DNA of 64,000 nucleotides. Origin: Demequina salsinemoris. GTDB lineage: Bacteria > Actinomycetota > Actinomycetes > Actinomycetales > Demequinaceae. Numbering within the stretch: the first letter of the stretch is position 1; every line of letters begins with the position of its first letter. Both the position numbers and the translations under genes were made by a program. Location of the stretch: assembly GCF_000974805.1 (NCBI RefSeq), contig NZ_BBQZ01000002.1:499510-563509 (forward strand), in the 5' to 3' direction. The notes under the pieces were generated by a model that did not search any database, had not been told where the DNA came from, and saw only the letters and a list, made by a program, of their open reading frames with translations. Of the stretch, positions 35,467 to 46,048 are shown in pieces.

Positions 35467-37215
35467 ATGAGCACGAGGAACGACCGCGTCGACAACCCTG
35501 TCGGCGACGAGGACCGTCCCTGGTTCGCCTACTACGGCCCCAGCGTTCCCCGCCACATCGGGCCTCTTCACGAGTCCTCGCTCGGCGAGATGGTCGCCGC
35601 CGCGGCCGAGCGTCATGGCGACGCGGACGCGTTCACCAACATGGGAGGAAGCCTGTCCTTCCGCGAGGTCGACGCGCTCGCGACCCGCTTCGCCGCGTTC
35701 CTCCAGCACGACCTCAAGCTGCGCAAGGGCGATCGCATCGTCATCCAGATGCCCAACGTCCTCCAGTACCCTGTGGCATTCTTCGGCGCCCTGCGTGCCG
35801 GCCTCATCGTGGTCAACGCCAACCCGCTGTACACGACGCGAGAGATGGCGGGCGTGTTCAAGGACGCCGAGCCGCGCGCGATCGTGGTGCTCGCGAACTT
35901 CGCCCACAAGGTCGAGGAGGTCCTCCCCTCGACGTCGATCGAGCACGTCATCGTGACGAAGGTCGGCGACCTGCTCCCGCGTCCCAAGGGCGCGCTCGTG
36001 AACCTCGTCGCCGACAAGGTCAAGAAGATGGTCCCCGCGTACAGCCTCCCGGCGGCGATCAGCTTCCGCAAGGCGCTCTCCCAGGGCCGTGAGGAGCGCT
36101 TCGAGGACCCGGGCGTGTCCGCGGACGACATCGCGCTCCTGCAGTACACGGGTGGCACGACCGGCGGCGCCAAGGCCGCGGTGCTCAGCCACCGGAACAT
36201 GCTCTCCAACCAGGAGCAGTTCATGTCGCAGATCCGCGCGACGCTCGGCGAGGAGTCCCAGTCGACGATCATCGCCGCCCTGCCGCTCTATCACGTGTTC
36301 GCCCTCACCGTGAACTGCCTGGGGTTCTACCGCTTCGGGTGCCGCACCGTGCTGATCACGAACCCGCGCGACATCAAGGGCTTCGTCAAGGAGCTGGCGA
36401 AGGCCCGCCCCGACGGCATCATGCTCGTGAGCACCCTGGCGAGCGCGCTTCTCGATGAGCCCACCTTCAAGGAGATCGACCACGAGCGCCTGAGGCTGAC
36501 CGTCGCGGGCGGCATGGCGGTCAGGTCCTCGGTCGCCGAACGCTGGCGCGAGCTCGTCGGCACCGACATCGTCGAGGGCTATGGCCTCACCGAGGCGTCC
36601 CCCGTCGTCTCCGTGAACCCCACCCACATGCCTCCGCGCGTGGGCACGATCGGCGTTCCCCTGCCCTCCACCGACCTGCGCGTCGTGGACGACGAGGGCA
36701 CCCCGCTCCCCGTCGGTCAGGCCGGCGAGCTCGCGGTCAGGGGTCCGCAGGTCATGCAGGGCTACTGGCACAACGCTGAGGAGACCGCGAAGGTGCTGAC
36801 CGACGACGGCTGGCTGCTGACCGGAGACGTCGCGGTGATGGACGACGACGGCTTCTTCACGATCGTCGACCGCAAGAAGGAGATCATCGTCGCCTCCGGC
36901 TTCAACGTGTACCCGGGCGAGATCGAGGACGCGGCGATGATGCACCCGCTCGTGGTCGAGGCCGGGGCGATCCCCGTTGCCGACGAGCGCGCGGGCGAGG
37001 TGCCGAAGCTCTTCGTCGTGCGCCGCGACGACTCCCTCACCGAGGAGGCGCTGCGCGCGTTCCTGCGCGAGCGGCTCACCGGCTACAAGCGTCCCAGGCA
37101 GATCGAGTTCATCGACGAGCTGCCGAAGACCAACGTGGGCAAGGTGCTGCGCAGGGCGCTGCGCGAGCGCGAGGCCGCGGCGCAGGCGGCACAGGCGGCG
37201 CAGACCGCCGAGTAG
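35467..37215 (+). CDS. fadD: Long-chain fatty-acid-CoA ligase
   Basis: This 582-residue adenylate-forming enzyme activates fatty acids to acyl-CoA. The ATP motif is LLQYTGGTTGGAKAAVLSH; GYGLTEASPVVSVNP and the hinge TGDVAVMDDDGFFTIVDRKK follow, and the C-terminal Lys is in PKTNVGKVLRRAL. The start at 35467 is favoured because GGAGGA lies 7 bases upstream of it (an ATG two codons earlier is possible). The C-terminal tail is Ala/Gln rich. It follows the thiolase operon by 130 bases and is convergent with nrdG. Confidence 0.88.
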   Translation: MSTRNDRVDNPVGDEDRPWFAYYGPSVPRHIGPLHESSLGEMVAAAAERHGDADAFTNMGGSLSFREVDALATRFAAFLQHDLKLRKGDRIVIQMPNVLQYPVAFFGALRAGLIVVNANPLYTTREMAGVFKDAEPRAIVVLANFAHKVEEVLPSTSIEHVIVTKVGDLLPRPKGALVNLVADKVKKMVPAYSLPAAISFRKALSQGREERFEDPGVSADDIALLQYTGGTTGGAKAAVLSHRNMLSNQEQFMSQIRATLGEESQSTIIAALPLYHVFALTVNCLGFYRFGCRTVLITNPRDIKGFVKELAKARPDGIMLVSTLASALLDEPTFKEIDHERLRLTVAGGMAVRSSVAERWRELVGTDIVEGYGLTEASPVVSVNPTHMPPRVGTIGVPLPSTDLRVVDDEGTPLPVGQAGELAVRGPQVMQGYWHNAEETAKVLTDDGWLLTGDVAVMDDDGFFTIVDRKKEIIVASGFNVYPGEIEDAAMMHPLVVEAGAIPVADERAGEVPKLFVVRRDDSLTEEALRAFLRERLTGYKRPRQIEFIDELPKTNVGKVLRRALREREAAAQAAQAAQTAE

Positions 37216-37224
37216 CCGCATCCT

Positions 37225-37326
37225 GGACGATGCGCTCGTTCTGGACGATGCGTGAGTTCAGGACGATGCGTGGGTTCAGGACGATGCGTGGGTTCAGGAC
37301 GATGCGTGGGTTCAGGACGATGCGTG
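37225..37326. repeat. 18-bp tandem repeat array between convergent genes
   Basis: Six units start at 37225, 37243, 37261, 37279, 37297 and 37315, each beginning GGACGATGCG. Units 3-5 are identical (GGACGATGCGTGGGTTCA), and the outer ones diverge in the last six to eight bases. It fills the space between the fadD stop (37215) and the nrdG stop (37328). Read on the minus strand, every unit carries an in-frame TGA in register with the nrdG stop. Confidence 0.9.
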
Positions 37327-37327
37327 C

Positions 37328-37942
37328 TCAGGCCGCGCCGGCCAGGCTCGCCCGCTCGTCCTCGGCAAGGCGCCCCAGCGGATCGCCGACGCCCTCGTAG
37401 GGCATCGCCCTCCCCGCCTCGAGCGACGCCCTTGCGTCGAGCACGCGCTGATTGCGGCTCCCGCGGTGGGGCAGCGTCAGGTCTCGCATGGCCTGCTCGT
37501 ATCGTCCGTCGACGAGGACGTCGATCTCGGCGAGGAGCGCGCGCTTGTCCTCCGAGTCCGCCAGGAGCTCCTCGAACGTGTAGCCGGTCCAGCACCACAC
37601 GTCCTTGGCGCGGCCGAAGCGCTCCCGGAGCGCCCCGACGATGCTCAGCGCGACCTGGGTGTTGAGGAAGGGCTCGCCACCGAGCAGTGACAGGCCCTGG
37701 ACCGACTCGTGCTCCAGGTCGGCCAGGATCTCCTGCTGAAGCGCGTCGTCGTAGGGCTTGCCGCAGCGGAAGCTCCACGCGGCCTCGTTGAAGCAGCCGT
37801 CGCACTTGAACAGGCATCCGCTCACGTAGAGGCTGCAGCGGACGCCCTCGCCGTCGACGAACGAGAACGGCTTGTAGTCGGCCACGTAGCCGTGGCTGAC
37901 CTTCTCGGCCACCCACAGGCGCGGATTCGGTTCGAGTGCCAT
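37328..37942 (-). CDS. nrdG: Anaerobic ribonucleoside-triphosphate reductase activating protein
   Basis: This 204-residue radical-SAM activase installs the glycyl radical on NrdD. The iron-sulfur ligand motif is C-x3-C-x2-C at Cys43/47/50 (SGCLFKCDGCFN), followed by GLSLLGGEPFLN for SAM binding. The gene starts 10 bases after the nrdD stop, so the two are one operon. The C-terminus ends at the 18-bp repeat array. Confidence 0.92.
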   Translation of the reverse strand: MALEPNPRLWVAEKVSHGYVADYKPFSFVDGEGVRCSLYVSGCLFKCDGCFNEAAWSFRCGKPYDDALQQEILADLEHESVQGLSLLGGEPFLNTQVALSIVGALRERFGRAKDVWCWTGYTFEELLADSEDKRALLAEIDVLVDGRYEQAMRDLTLPHRGSRNQRVLDARASLEAGRAMPYEGVGDPLGRLAEDERASLAGAA

Positions 37943-37952
37943 GTCGTCCCGC

Positions 37953-40214
37953 CTAGCAGGACCTGGCGTTCGGAGCCGCCCCGTCCTCGCCGAGCGCCGA
38001 CAGCGGCACGCGCACGTCGCCGTCCATGTGCTTGGCGCGGGACGAGATCTCGACGTGGCGACCGTGGACCATGGGGCGCTGCTGGGGGTTGCCGAGGTAG
38101 CCGCATGTCCGCTTGACGACGTCGCAGGTCCGCGGGTCCTCATTGCCGCACTCGGGGCACGCGAACCCCTCCGCCGTCGGGTTGAAGTCGCCCGCGAAGC
38201 CGCACTCGTAGCAGCGGTCGATCGGCGTGTTCGTGCCCAGGTAGCCGACGCGGTCGTAGGCGTAGTCCCACACGGCCTCGAGCGCCTTGGGGTTCTGACG
38301 CAGCACGGGGTACTCGCAGTAGTGGATGAAGCCGCCGCCCGTGTACTGGGGGTAGTCCTTCTCGAAGTCGAGCTTCTCGAACGGCGTGGGGTTCTTGCGC
38401 ACGTCGTAGTGGAAGCTGTTCGTGTAGTAGTCCTTGTCGGTGATGTCCGGGACGGAGCCGAAGCGCTCCTTGTCGAGGCGGCAGAAGCGGTCCGTGAGGC
38501 TCTCGGACGGCGTGGAGTACACGCTCACCCAGTAGCCGGACTCCGCCGCCCAGGTCTTGGCGTGGTCCTTGAGGGAGGCCATCACGCTGAGCGTGAGCTC
38601 CTTCGCCTCGGGGTTCGACTCCCACTCCGGGCCGTAGAACGCGGTGGCGACCTCGTACAGGCCGATGTAGCCCAGCGACACGGTCGCGCGGCCGTTCCGG
38701 AACAGCGTGTCCACGTCCTCGGTCGGGGCGAGGCGCTGGCCGAAGGCGCCGTGGACGTAGAGGATCGGGGCGTTGCCCGGCATGGCCTCCTTGCAGCGCT
38801 CGACGCGGAAGAGGATCGCGTCGTGCATGATCTGGAGCCGCTCCTCGAGCAGCGCCCAGAACGCGCCCAGGTCACCCTCGGCCTCCATCGCGATGCGCGG
38901 CAGGTTAAGCGTCACGACGCCGAGGTTCATGCGGCCCTCGACGACGTCGTTGCCCTGCTCGTCCTCCCAGCCCTGCAGGAACGAGCGGCAGCCCATGGGC
39001 GCCTTGAACGAGCCGGTGATCTCGACGACCTTGTCGTAGCTCAGCACGTCCGGGTACATGCGCTCGGTCGCGCACTGGACCGCGAGCTGCTTGATGTCGT
39101 AGTTGGGGTCCCCCGCCGACAGGTTGAGGCCGCGCTTGAGCGTGAAGAGCAGCTTCGGGAAGATCGCGGTGCGGCCCTCCTTGCCCAGGCCGCGACGGCG
39201 GATCGCGAGGATCGCCATCTGGATCTCACGCTCGTACCAGCCGGTGCCCAGGCCGAATCCGACCGAGGTGAACGGCGTCTGCCCGTTCGACGTGAACAGC
39301 GTGTTGATCTCGTACTCGAGCGACTGCATCGCGTCGTAGATGTCCTTGCGCGTGCGCTCCTGCACGTACTCCTCGCGCTTGGCCTCATCGTCGATCCAGC
39401 GCGCCGCCTCCGCGGAGTGCTTGTCGTAGTTGAGCTCCGCGTACGGGGCGAGCAGCTCGTCGATGCGGTTGACCGTCGCGCCGCCGTACTGCGAGGACGA
39501 GACGTTGGCGATGATCTGCGCGATCTGGGCGGTGGCCGTCCCGATCGACTTGGGAGGCTCGACCTGGGCGTTCCCGATGCGGAAGCCCTGCGACAGCATC
39601 GACTTGAAGTCGATCAGGCAGCAGTTCGTCATGGGCGCATAGGGGTGGTAATCGAGGTCGTGGTAGTGGATGTCGCCCTTCTGGTGGGCGTTCGCGACGT
39701 GCGGGGGCAGCATGCGCAGCCCGATCGACTTGCCGACCATGCCCGCGGTCAGGTCGCGCTGGGTGTTGAACACCTCGGCGTCCTTGTTCGCGTTCTCGTT
39801 GACGACAGTGGCGTCCTTGTCGAGCAGCTTGTTGATCGAGTGGTTGAGGTCGGTCGCCTGCGAGCGGGCGAAGTCGCGCTGCACGCGGTAGTCGATGTAG
39901 GCGCGGGCCACGTCGTACAGGCGCGCCTCGAGCAGCACATGCTCGACGACGCTCTGGATCTCGTAGATCTTGACGGTGTCCACGAAGCGCGCGCGGATCT
40001 CCGAGTCGATGCGCGCGACGAGCTCGCCGACGGTGCGCTCGTCAAGGGGCGACAGCGGGCCGTTGACCTCCTTGTACGCCTTGATCAGGGCCGCGCGGAT
40101 GCGCGAGTCGTCGAAGCGCAGGGTGCGTCCGTCGCGCTTGATGATGTTGAGGACCGCCTGCGCCGCGCCCTTGACTGCGGCTGGTGCCTGGGTCCCGCTC
40201 TCAACGATGCTCAT
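37953..40214 (-). CDS. nrdD: Anaerobic ribonucleoside-triphosphate reductase
   Basis: This 753-residue class III reductase makes deoxynucleotides without oxygen. It has an N-terminal ATP-cone (about residues 20-110, VLNIIKRDGRTLRF), the reductase barrel, a zinc site (CYECGF and CPECGNED near the C-terminus), and the glycyl-radical loop in RTCGYLGNPQQRP. Presence of nrdDG in a window also rich in oxygen-using enzymes marks the organism as facultative. The upstream region carries two NrdR-like boxes and a hypoxia-type dyad. Confidence 0.94.
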   Translation of the reverse strand: MSIVESGTQAPAAVKGAAQAVLNIIKRDGRTLRFDDSRIRAALIKAYKEVNGPLSPLDERTVGELVARIDSEIRARFVDTVKIYEIQSVVEHVLLEARLYDVARAYIDYRVQRDFARSQATDLNHSINKLLDKDATVVNENANKDAEVFNTQRDLTAGMVGKSIGLRMLPPHVANAHQKGDIHYHDLDYHPYAPMTNCCLIDFKSMLSQGFRIGNAQVEPPKSIGTATAQIAQIIANVSSSQYGGATVNRIDELLAPYAELNYDKHSAEAARWIDDEAKREEYVQERTRKDIYDAMQSLEYEINTLFTSNGQTPFTSVGFGLGTGWYEREIQMAILAIRRRGLGKEGRTAIFPKLLFTLKRGLNLSAGDPNYDIKQLAVQCATERMYPDVLSYDKVVEITGSFKAPMGCRSFLQGWEDEQGNDVVEGRMNLGVVTLNLPRIAMEAEGDLGAFWALLEERLQIMHDAILFRVERCKEAMPGNAPILYVHGAFGQRLAPTEDVDTLFRNGRATVSLGYIGLYEVATAFYGPEWESNPEAKELTLSVMASLKDHAKTWAAESGYWVSVYSTPSESLTDRFCRLDKERFGSVPDITDKDYYTNSFHYDVRKNPTPFEKLDFEKDYPQYTGGGFIHYCEYPVLRQNPKALEAVWDYAYDRVGYLGTNTPIDRCYECGFAGDFNPTAEGFACPECGNEDPRTCDVVKRTCGYLGNPQQRPMVHGRHVEISSRAKHMDGDVRVPLSALGEDGAAPNARSC

Positions 40215-40282
40215 GGTTCATCCCTCCACAGTCGACGGTACGCCCCGGGACTGACAATCTGCCGATCCCCCACCGCCTCGAC

Positions 40283-40329
40283 CACAACATGTAGTGCCTC
40301 GGGCGTGGAATCAAACTAGATGTCGTAGT
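40283..40329 (-). promoter_or_regulatory. Two NrdR-like boxes over the nrdD promoter
   Basis: CACAACATGTAGTG (40283-40296) and ACTAGATGTCGTAGT (40315-40329) resemble the NrdR consensus acaCwAtATaTwGtgt. Their centres are about 32 bases apart, the usual three helical turns. On the minus strand, a -35-like TTGATT/TTTGAT lies within the upstream box and TACATG (-10) within the downstream one, so NrdR binding would block RNA polymerase. Confidence 0.65.
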
Positions 40330-40339
40330 TGGGTACCGT

Positions 40340-40355
40340 TGGGACCAAGGTCCCA
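40340..40355. promoter_or_regulatory. Hypoxia-type (DosR/NarL-like) palindrome upstream of nrdD
   Basis: TGGGACCAAGGTCCCA has 7-base arms, with the core GGGAC-N4-GTCCC as in the DosR box TTSGGGACTWWAGTCCCSAA. It is centred about 60-67 bases upstream of the predicted nrdD transcription start, a typical activator position. Confidence 0.5.
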
Positions 40356-40418
40356 CCCGGGCGTCGACCGGGCCATGCGGAGGGCCCCTGAACGGCCATC
40401 GACGCAGGGTCACGCACG

Positions 40419-40451
40419 GAGATTCCGAGAAGAAATCTCGCGGCTTCTCGG
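40419..40451. terminator. Overlapping alternative hairpins downstream of the dihydroorotate dehydrogenase-like gene
   Basis: CCGAGAAG (40425-40432) pairs with CTTCTCGG (40444-40451). Alternatively GAGATT (40419-40424) pairs with AATCTC (about 40434-40439). The two stems are mutually exclusive. The element is 54-86 bases beyond the stop of the minus-strand gene, where a terminator is expected; there is no long T-tract. Confidence 0.45.
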
Positions 40452-40504
40452 CGTGTCGGATCGAGCTCCTGGCGTGTCGCGGGCGGACCTGACGGCCCGG
40501 AGGC

Positions 40505-41563
40505 TCAACGAGCCGCCGCGGCCCGCACCTTCTGTCCGAGAAGCGGATCGAGCATCGCCCCGGTCGCGCTCATCACGGCGTCGGCCCCGGCCTCGCGCAG
40601 GGCCGTGAAGTCGGCCACGGTCAGCACGCCGCCGACCCCGATGAGCGTGACGTCCGAGCCTCGGCGCTCGCGCAGGGCGGCGAGGCGCTCGATCATCTCG
40701 AGCCCGGCCCAGCGGATGGCGCCGCCGCAGACCCCCGACACCTCGCGGCCCTCACCCGGCAACGCCTGCGCGCCGGAGGCGTCGACGAGCCGCGCGGGAA
40801 GCGTGTTGATGGCCGCGTACCCGTCGACGATGCCGTCGGTGAGCGCGACGAGGCGCTCGAGCGCCGCATCGTCCTGGAAGTAGGCGAGCTTGAGCACCAG
40901 GGGCGTGTCGCCGATCTGGTCCTTCACCGCTCCCGCGATGCGCGTCACCAGCTCGGGATCGAAGCACAGGAGGTTGCTCGTGCCCTCGTTCGGGCAGCTG
41001 AGGTTCATCTCCATCGCGCGCGCACCGGTCTCCGCGACGAGCCGCGCGGCGAGCACGTGGTCCGCGACGTACGCGTCGACCGAGCCGTCACCCGACCCCG
41101 TCGTCCCCTGGAAGGAGCCCACGAGCAGCTGGCCGTCGCCGGCCGCGGCGACGGCGCGGGCCATGTCGGCCTGCCACACGTCGGGGTCGCTCGACGGCAC
41201 GCCGAACGAGTTGGAGATGCTGCGCGCCGTGCCCCACGCATCGTCCGCGAGCAGCGGCATGGGCGTGTCCGACGTGAGGTCGCCGTCGAGGTGCACGGCA
41301 AGCGTGTTGGGGAACCGGTGCGCGCGGTGCGCGCGGGTCCGCACGGTCTTGTAGACGTTGACGTCGAAGCCGAGGCGGAACGCGGCGGCGCACGTCGCGC
41401 TGCCGACGAGCGGGCCCGCGGGGATCCCGAAGGGCGACGACACGGGGTTGCCCCAGAGCTCCGCCGTCGCGGGCATCGTCGGCGCGGTGACCTCGGGGAC
41501 CCCGAAGGGCCCCTCGGCGAGGTTCTCCTCGTAGGTGCGGGTGGGATCGTAGAAGGCGTGCAT
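40505..41563 (-). CDS. Dihydroorotate dehydrogenase-family flavoprotein
   Basis: This 352-residue FMN-barrel protein has NPVSSPFGIPAGPLVGS at the start of the barrel, the strand MEMNLSCPNEGTSNLL with the substrate-binding Asn/Cys, and FMN phosphate-binding LIGVGGVLT and MSATGAML near the end. This pattern fits class I/PreA-like dihydroorotate dehydrogenases. It is not next to other pyrimidine genes but divergent from ppdK, so a role other than pyrimidine synthesis (for example dihydropyrimidine reduction) is possible. ATG at 41563 gives the natural N-terminus. Confidence 0.75.
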   Translation of the reverse strand: MHAFYDPTRTYEENLAEGPFGVPEVTAPTMPATAELWGNPVSSPFGIPAGPLVGSATCAAAFRLGFDVNVYKTVRTRAHRAHRFPNTLAVHLDGDLTSDTPMPLLADDAWGTARSISNSFGVPSSDPDVWQADMARAVAAAGDGQLLVGSFQGTTGSGDGSVDAYVADHVLAARLVAETGARAMEMNLSCPNEGTSNLLCFDPELVTRIAGAVKDQIGDTPLVLKLAYFQDDAALERLVALTDGIVDGYAAINTLPARLVDASGAQALPGEGREVSGVCGGAIRWAGLEMIERLAALRERRGSDVTLIGVGGVLTVADFTALREAGADAVMSATGAMLDPLLGQKVRAAAAR

Positions 41564-41604
41564 CGGCGTCGAGGATACCCCTCGCCCGCGGGCCCCTCGC
41601 AGGG

Positions 41605-41632
41605 CCGAGGACCCTGCTAGGTCCTTGGTCCC
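41605..41632. promoter_or_regulatory. Inverted repeat and hypoxia-type element upstream of ppdK
   Basis: AGGACC (41608-41613) / GGTCCT (41620-41625) are perfect 6-base arms, and matching CC/GG bases extend them to 41605-41628. Overlapping it, AGGTCCTTGGTCCC (41619-41632) matches the nrdD element read on the other strand (GGGACCTTGGTCCC) at 12 of 14 positions. It lies 83 bases before the ppdK start. Confidence 0.45.
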
Positions 41633-41714
41633 CCTCGAAGCATGCGCATGGGGTAAGACTGGGATTGCTCGCGACGACGCGAGGATCACGATGACCAGCA
41701 CAAAGGGGTGCCCC

Positions 41715-44435
<2,721 letters not shown>

Positions 44436-44489
44436 CGCTCCCTTGACGTGCCGCCTCCGCGAGACCCGCCGGAGACGGCGACAGGAAGG

Positions 44490-44526
44490 CCCCGAGCCCG
44501 CTCCGACAGGAGCGTGAGGCTCGGGG
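44490..44526 (+). terminator. Rho-independent terminator of ppdK
   Basis: CCCCGAGC (44490-44497) pairs with GCTCGGGG (44519-44526), with an inner GCTCC/GGAGC stem. TCTTCGTCGT follows. It lies 55 bases after the ppdK stop. Confidence 0.8.
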
Positions 44527-44684
44527 TCTTCGTCGTCCCACGCTCCCCCGCCGCCCCGATTCGCCGAACTGTCCGTTACGCGCCTTTTACACAAATCGGC
44601 GTCAGACGTGACCCTGAGTGCCATATGTCACAACACGGCGACAATTTGATCACTTTTCGATGACGGCGCAGTAAAGTCATCACC

Positions 44685-45320
44685 ATGCTGAGGTCAATCC
44701 TTACCGCAATGGCGCGGTTGGCAGGAGCGACGGTCATCGCGATCGCGCTCGGGGCACAGGCGTGGGCCGACCTGACCCACGGAACCTTCACCTGGGCGCA
44801 GCTGCCCGGCTACTTCACCCCCCTCGCGAACCTCGCGGGCATCCTCGCTCTCGTCGTCGCAGCGTTCGCAGGGCGGCACGACCCCGCGTGGGTGCAGACG
44901 CTGCGCGTCAACGCCGCGACCTATCTGGTCGTGGTCGGCGCCGTGTACTGGCTTCTCCTCGCACCTCACGCGGGCCACCCGTACTTCCCGTGGGCCAACG
45001 CGGTCATCCACGGCGGCGCGGGCCTGATCGTCGCCGCCGACTGGGTGCTCATCGGGGGGCGGCGGCGACCACGGTGGCGCGACGTCTGGAGCGTGCTGAT
45101 CATGCCCGCGCTGTGGCTCGGCTACCTCTTCGTCCGCGCGACCACCGACGGCTGGGTCCCGTACCCCTTCCTCGACCCAGCGCTCGGCTTCGCGACCGTC
45201 GCGACGACCGTGAGCGTGATCGTGCTCATCGGGCTCGCCGTCTCGGCCGCCCTGCGCGCGCTCGGCGCGGTGGCTCCCCTGCCGTCGCGAGATCCCGCAC
45301 CCGCGACCCACCGCGGCTGA
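44685..45320 (+). CDS. Pr6Pr family membrane protein
   Basis: This 211-residue integral membrane protein has six hydrophobic helices and the pattern WADLTHGTFTWAQLPGYFTP, HGGAGLIVAADW and LFVRATTDGWVPYPFLDP. That is the actinobacterial Pr6Pr (FAR-17a/AIG1-like) family; function is unknown, possibly a lipid hydrolase or transporter. It has its own upstream region (44527-44684) of lower G+C, suggesting a separate promoter. The C-terminus is a proline-rich tail. Confidence 0.82.
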   Translation: MLRSILTAMARLAGATVIAIALGAQAWADLTHGTFTWAQLPGYFTPLANLAGILALVVAAFAGRHDPAWVQTLRVNAATYLVVVGAVYWLLLAPHAGHPYFPWANAVIHGGAGLIVAADWVLIGGRRRPRWRDVWSVLIMPALWLGYLFVRATTDGWVPYPFLDPALGFATVATTVSVIVLIGLAVSAALRALGAVAPLPSRDPAPATHRG

Positions 45321-45329
45321 CGGCGTCGC

Positions 45330-45929
45330 TCACGACTGTCCGGGTGGCAGCGGGATCGCGCAGACCGCGCCCTCCGAGAACCCGGCGGCCTCGAGGTCGA
45401 AGGCCACCCCGTACCGCCCCCGCATGTTCTCGAGCGCGATCTGGTGGGTGAGCTCGACGAGGGCCCGCGAGGTCAGTCGTGCCGCGAGCTCGGCGTACAG
45501 CTCGTCGGACACGCGCGCGGGGGTCGAGGACATCCCGACCGCGTACTCCATGACGAGGCGATCCATCGCGTCGAACACGGGGCTCGTCCTGAACTCGGGC
45601 AGCGCGAGCAGCTCCTCATCGGTGAGGCCGTGGGCGCGCAGGATCTGCGAGCCGAGATCGATGCAGTACTCGCAGCTCACCAGCGTCGACGCCTTCACCG
45701 TCGCCAGCGCCATGAGGCGGGGCTCCACCGCGTCCATGCGCGCCGTCGCCTGCTCGAGCCGGGCGTAGGCGCGCAGCAGGCCCGGCGCGTGCGCATAGAT
45801 CTCGAGCGGTTCGAGCATCCTCGCGGGGCTGCGCCCGGCAGCCCGGGACAGTCCCCGGCGCGAGAAGAAGTAGAGGATCCGCGTGCCGACGCCGGCGCGC
45901 GCACCTGGAACACCGTCGATGCGTGCCAT
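45330..45929 (-). CDS. Carboxymuconolactone decarboxylase (AhpD-like) family protein
   Basis: This 199-residue helical protein has the redox motif SCEYCIDLGSQI (Cys86, Cys89) preceded by KASTLVS, as in AhpD-like alkylhydroperoxidase proteins. It probably acts as a thiol-dependent peroxidase or disulfide carrier. The second half (ALENMRGRYGVAFDLEAAGF) is typical of the larger CMD-family members. ATG at 45929 is favoured over an upstream start that has an unusual WWWM stretch. It converges with the Pr6Pr gene. Confidence 0.82.
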   Translation of the reverse strand: MARIDGVPGARAGVGTRILYFFSRRGLSRAAGRSPARMLEPLEIYAHAPGLLRAYARLEQATARMDAVEPRLMALATVKASTLVSCEYCIDLGSQILRAHGLTDEELLALPEFRTSPVFDAMDRLVMEYAVGMSSTPARVSDELYAELAARLTSRALVELTHQIALENMRGRYGVAFDLEAAGFSEGAVCAIPLPPGQS

Positions 45930-46048
45930 CCACCACCACCCTCCCCGGCGGTTCCTCCAGGGTACGCGCGCCCGCATCGTCCTGGTCTGACGACAGCGAT
46001 TCGTGCTGGAAAGCGCGCGAAAGTCCCAGGACCGCGTACCGTTGAGCC

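Noticed and set aside
37225-37326. CRISPR array
   Set aside because: Units are 18 bases with no unique spacers and there are no cas genes, so it is a simple tandem repeat.
37941-40319. 792-codon plus-strand frame opposite nrdD
   Set aside because: It is antisense shadow with biased composition; nrdD on the minus strand has all family motifs.
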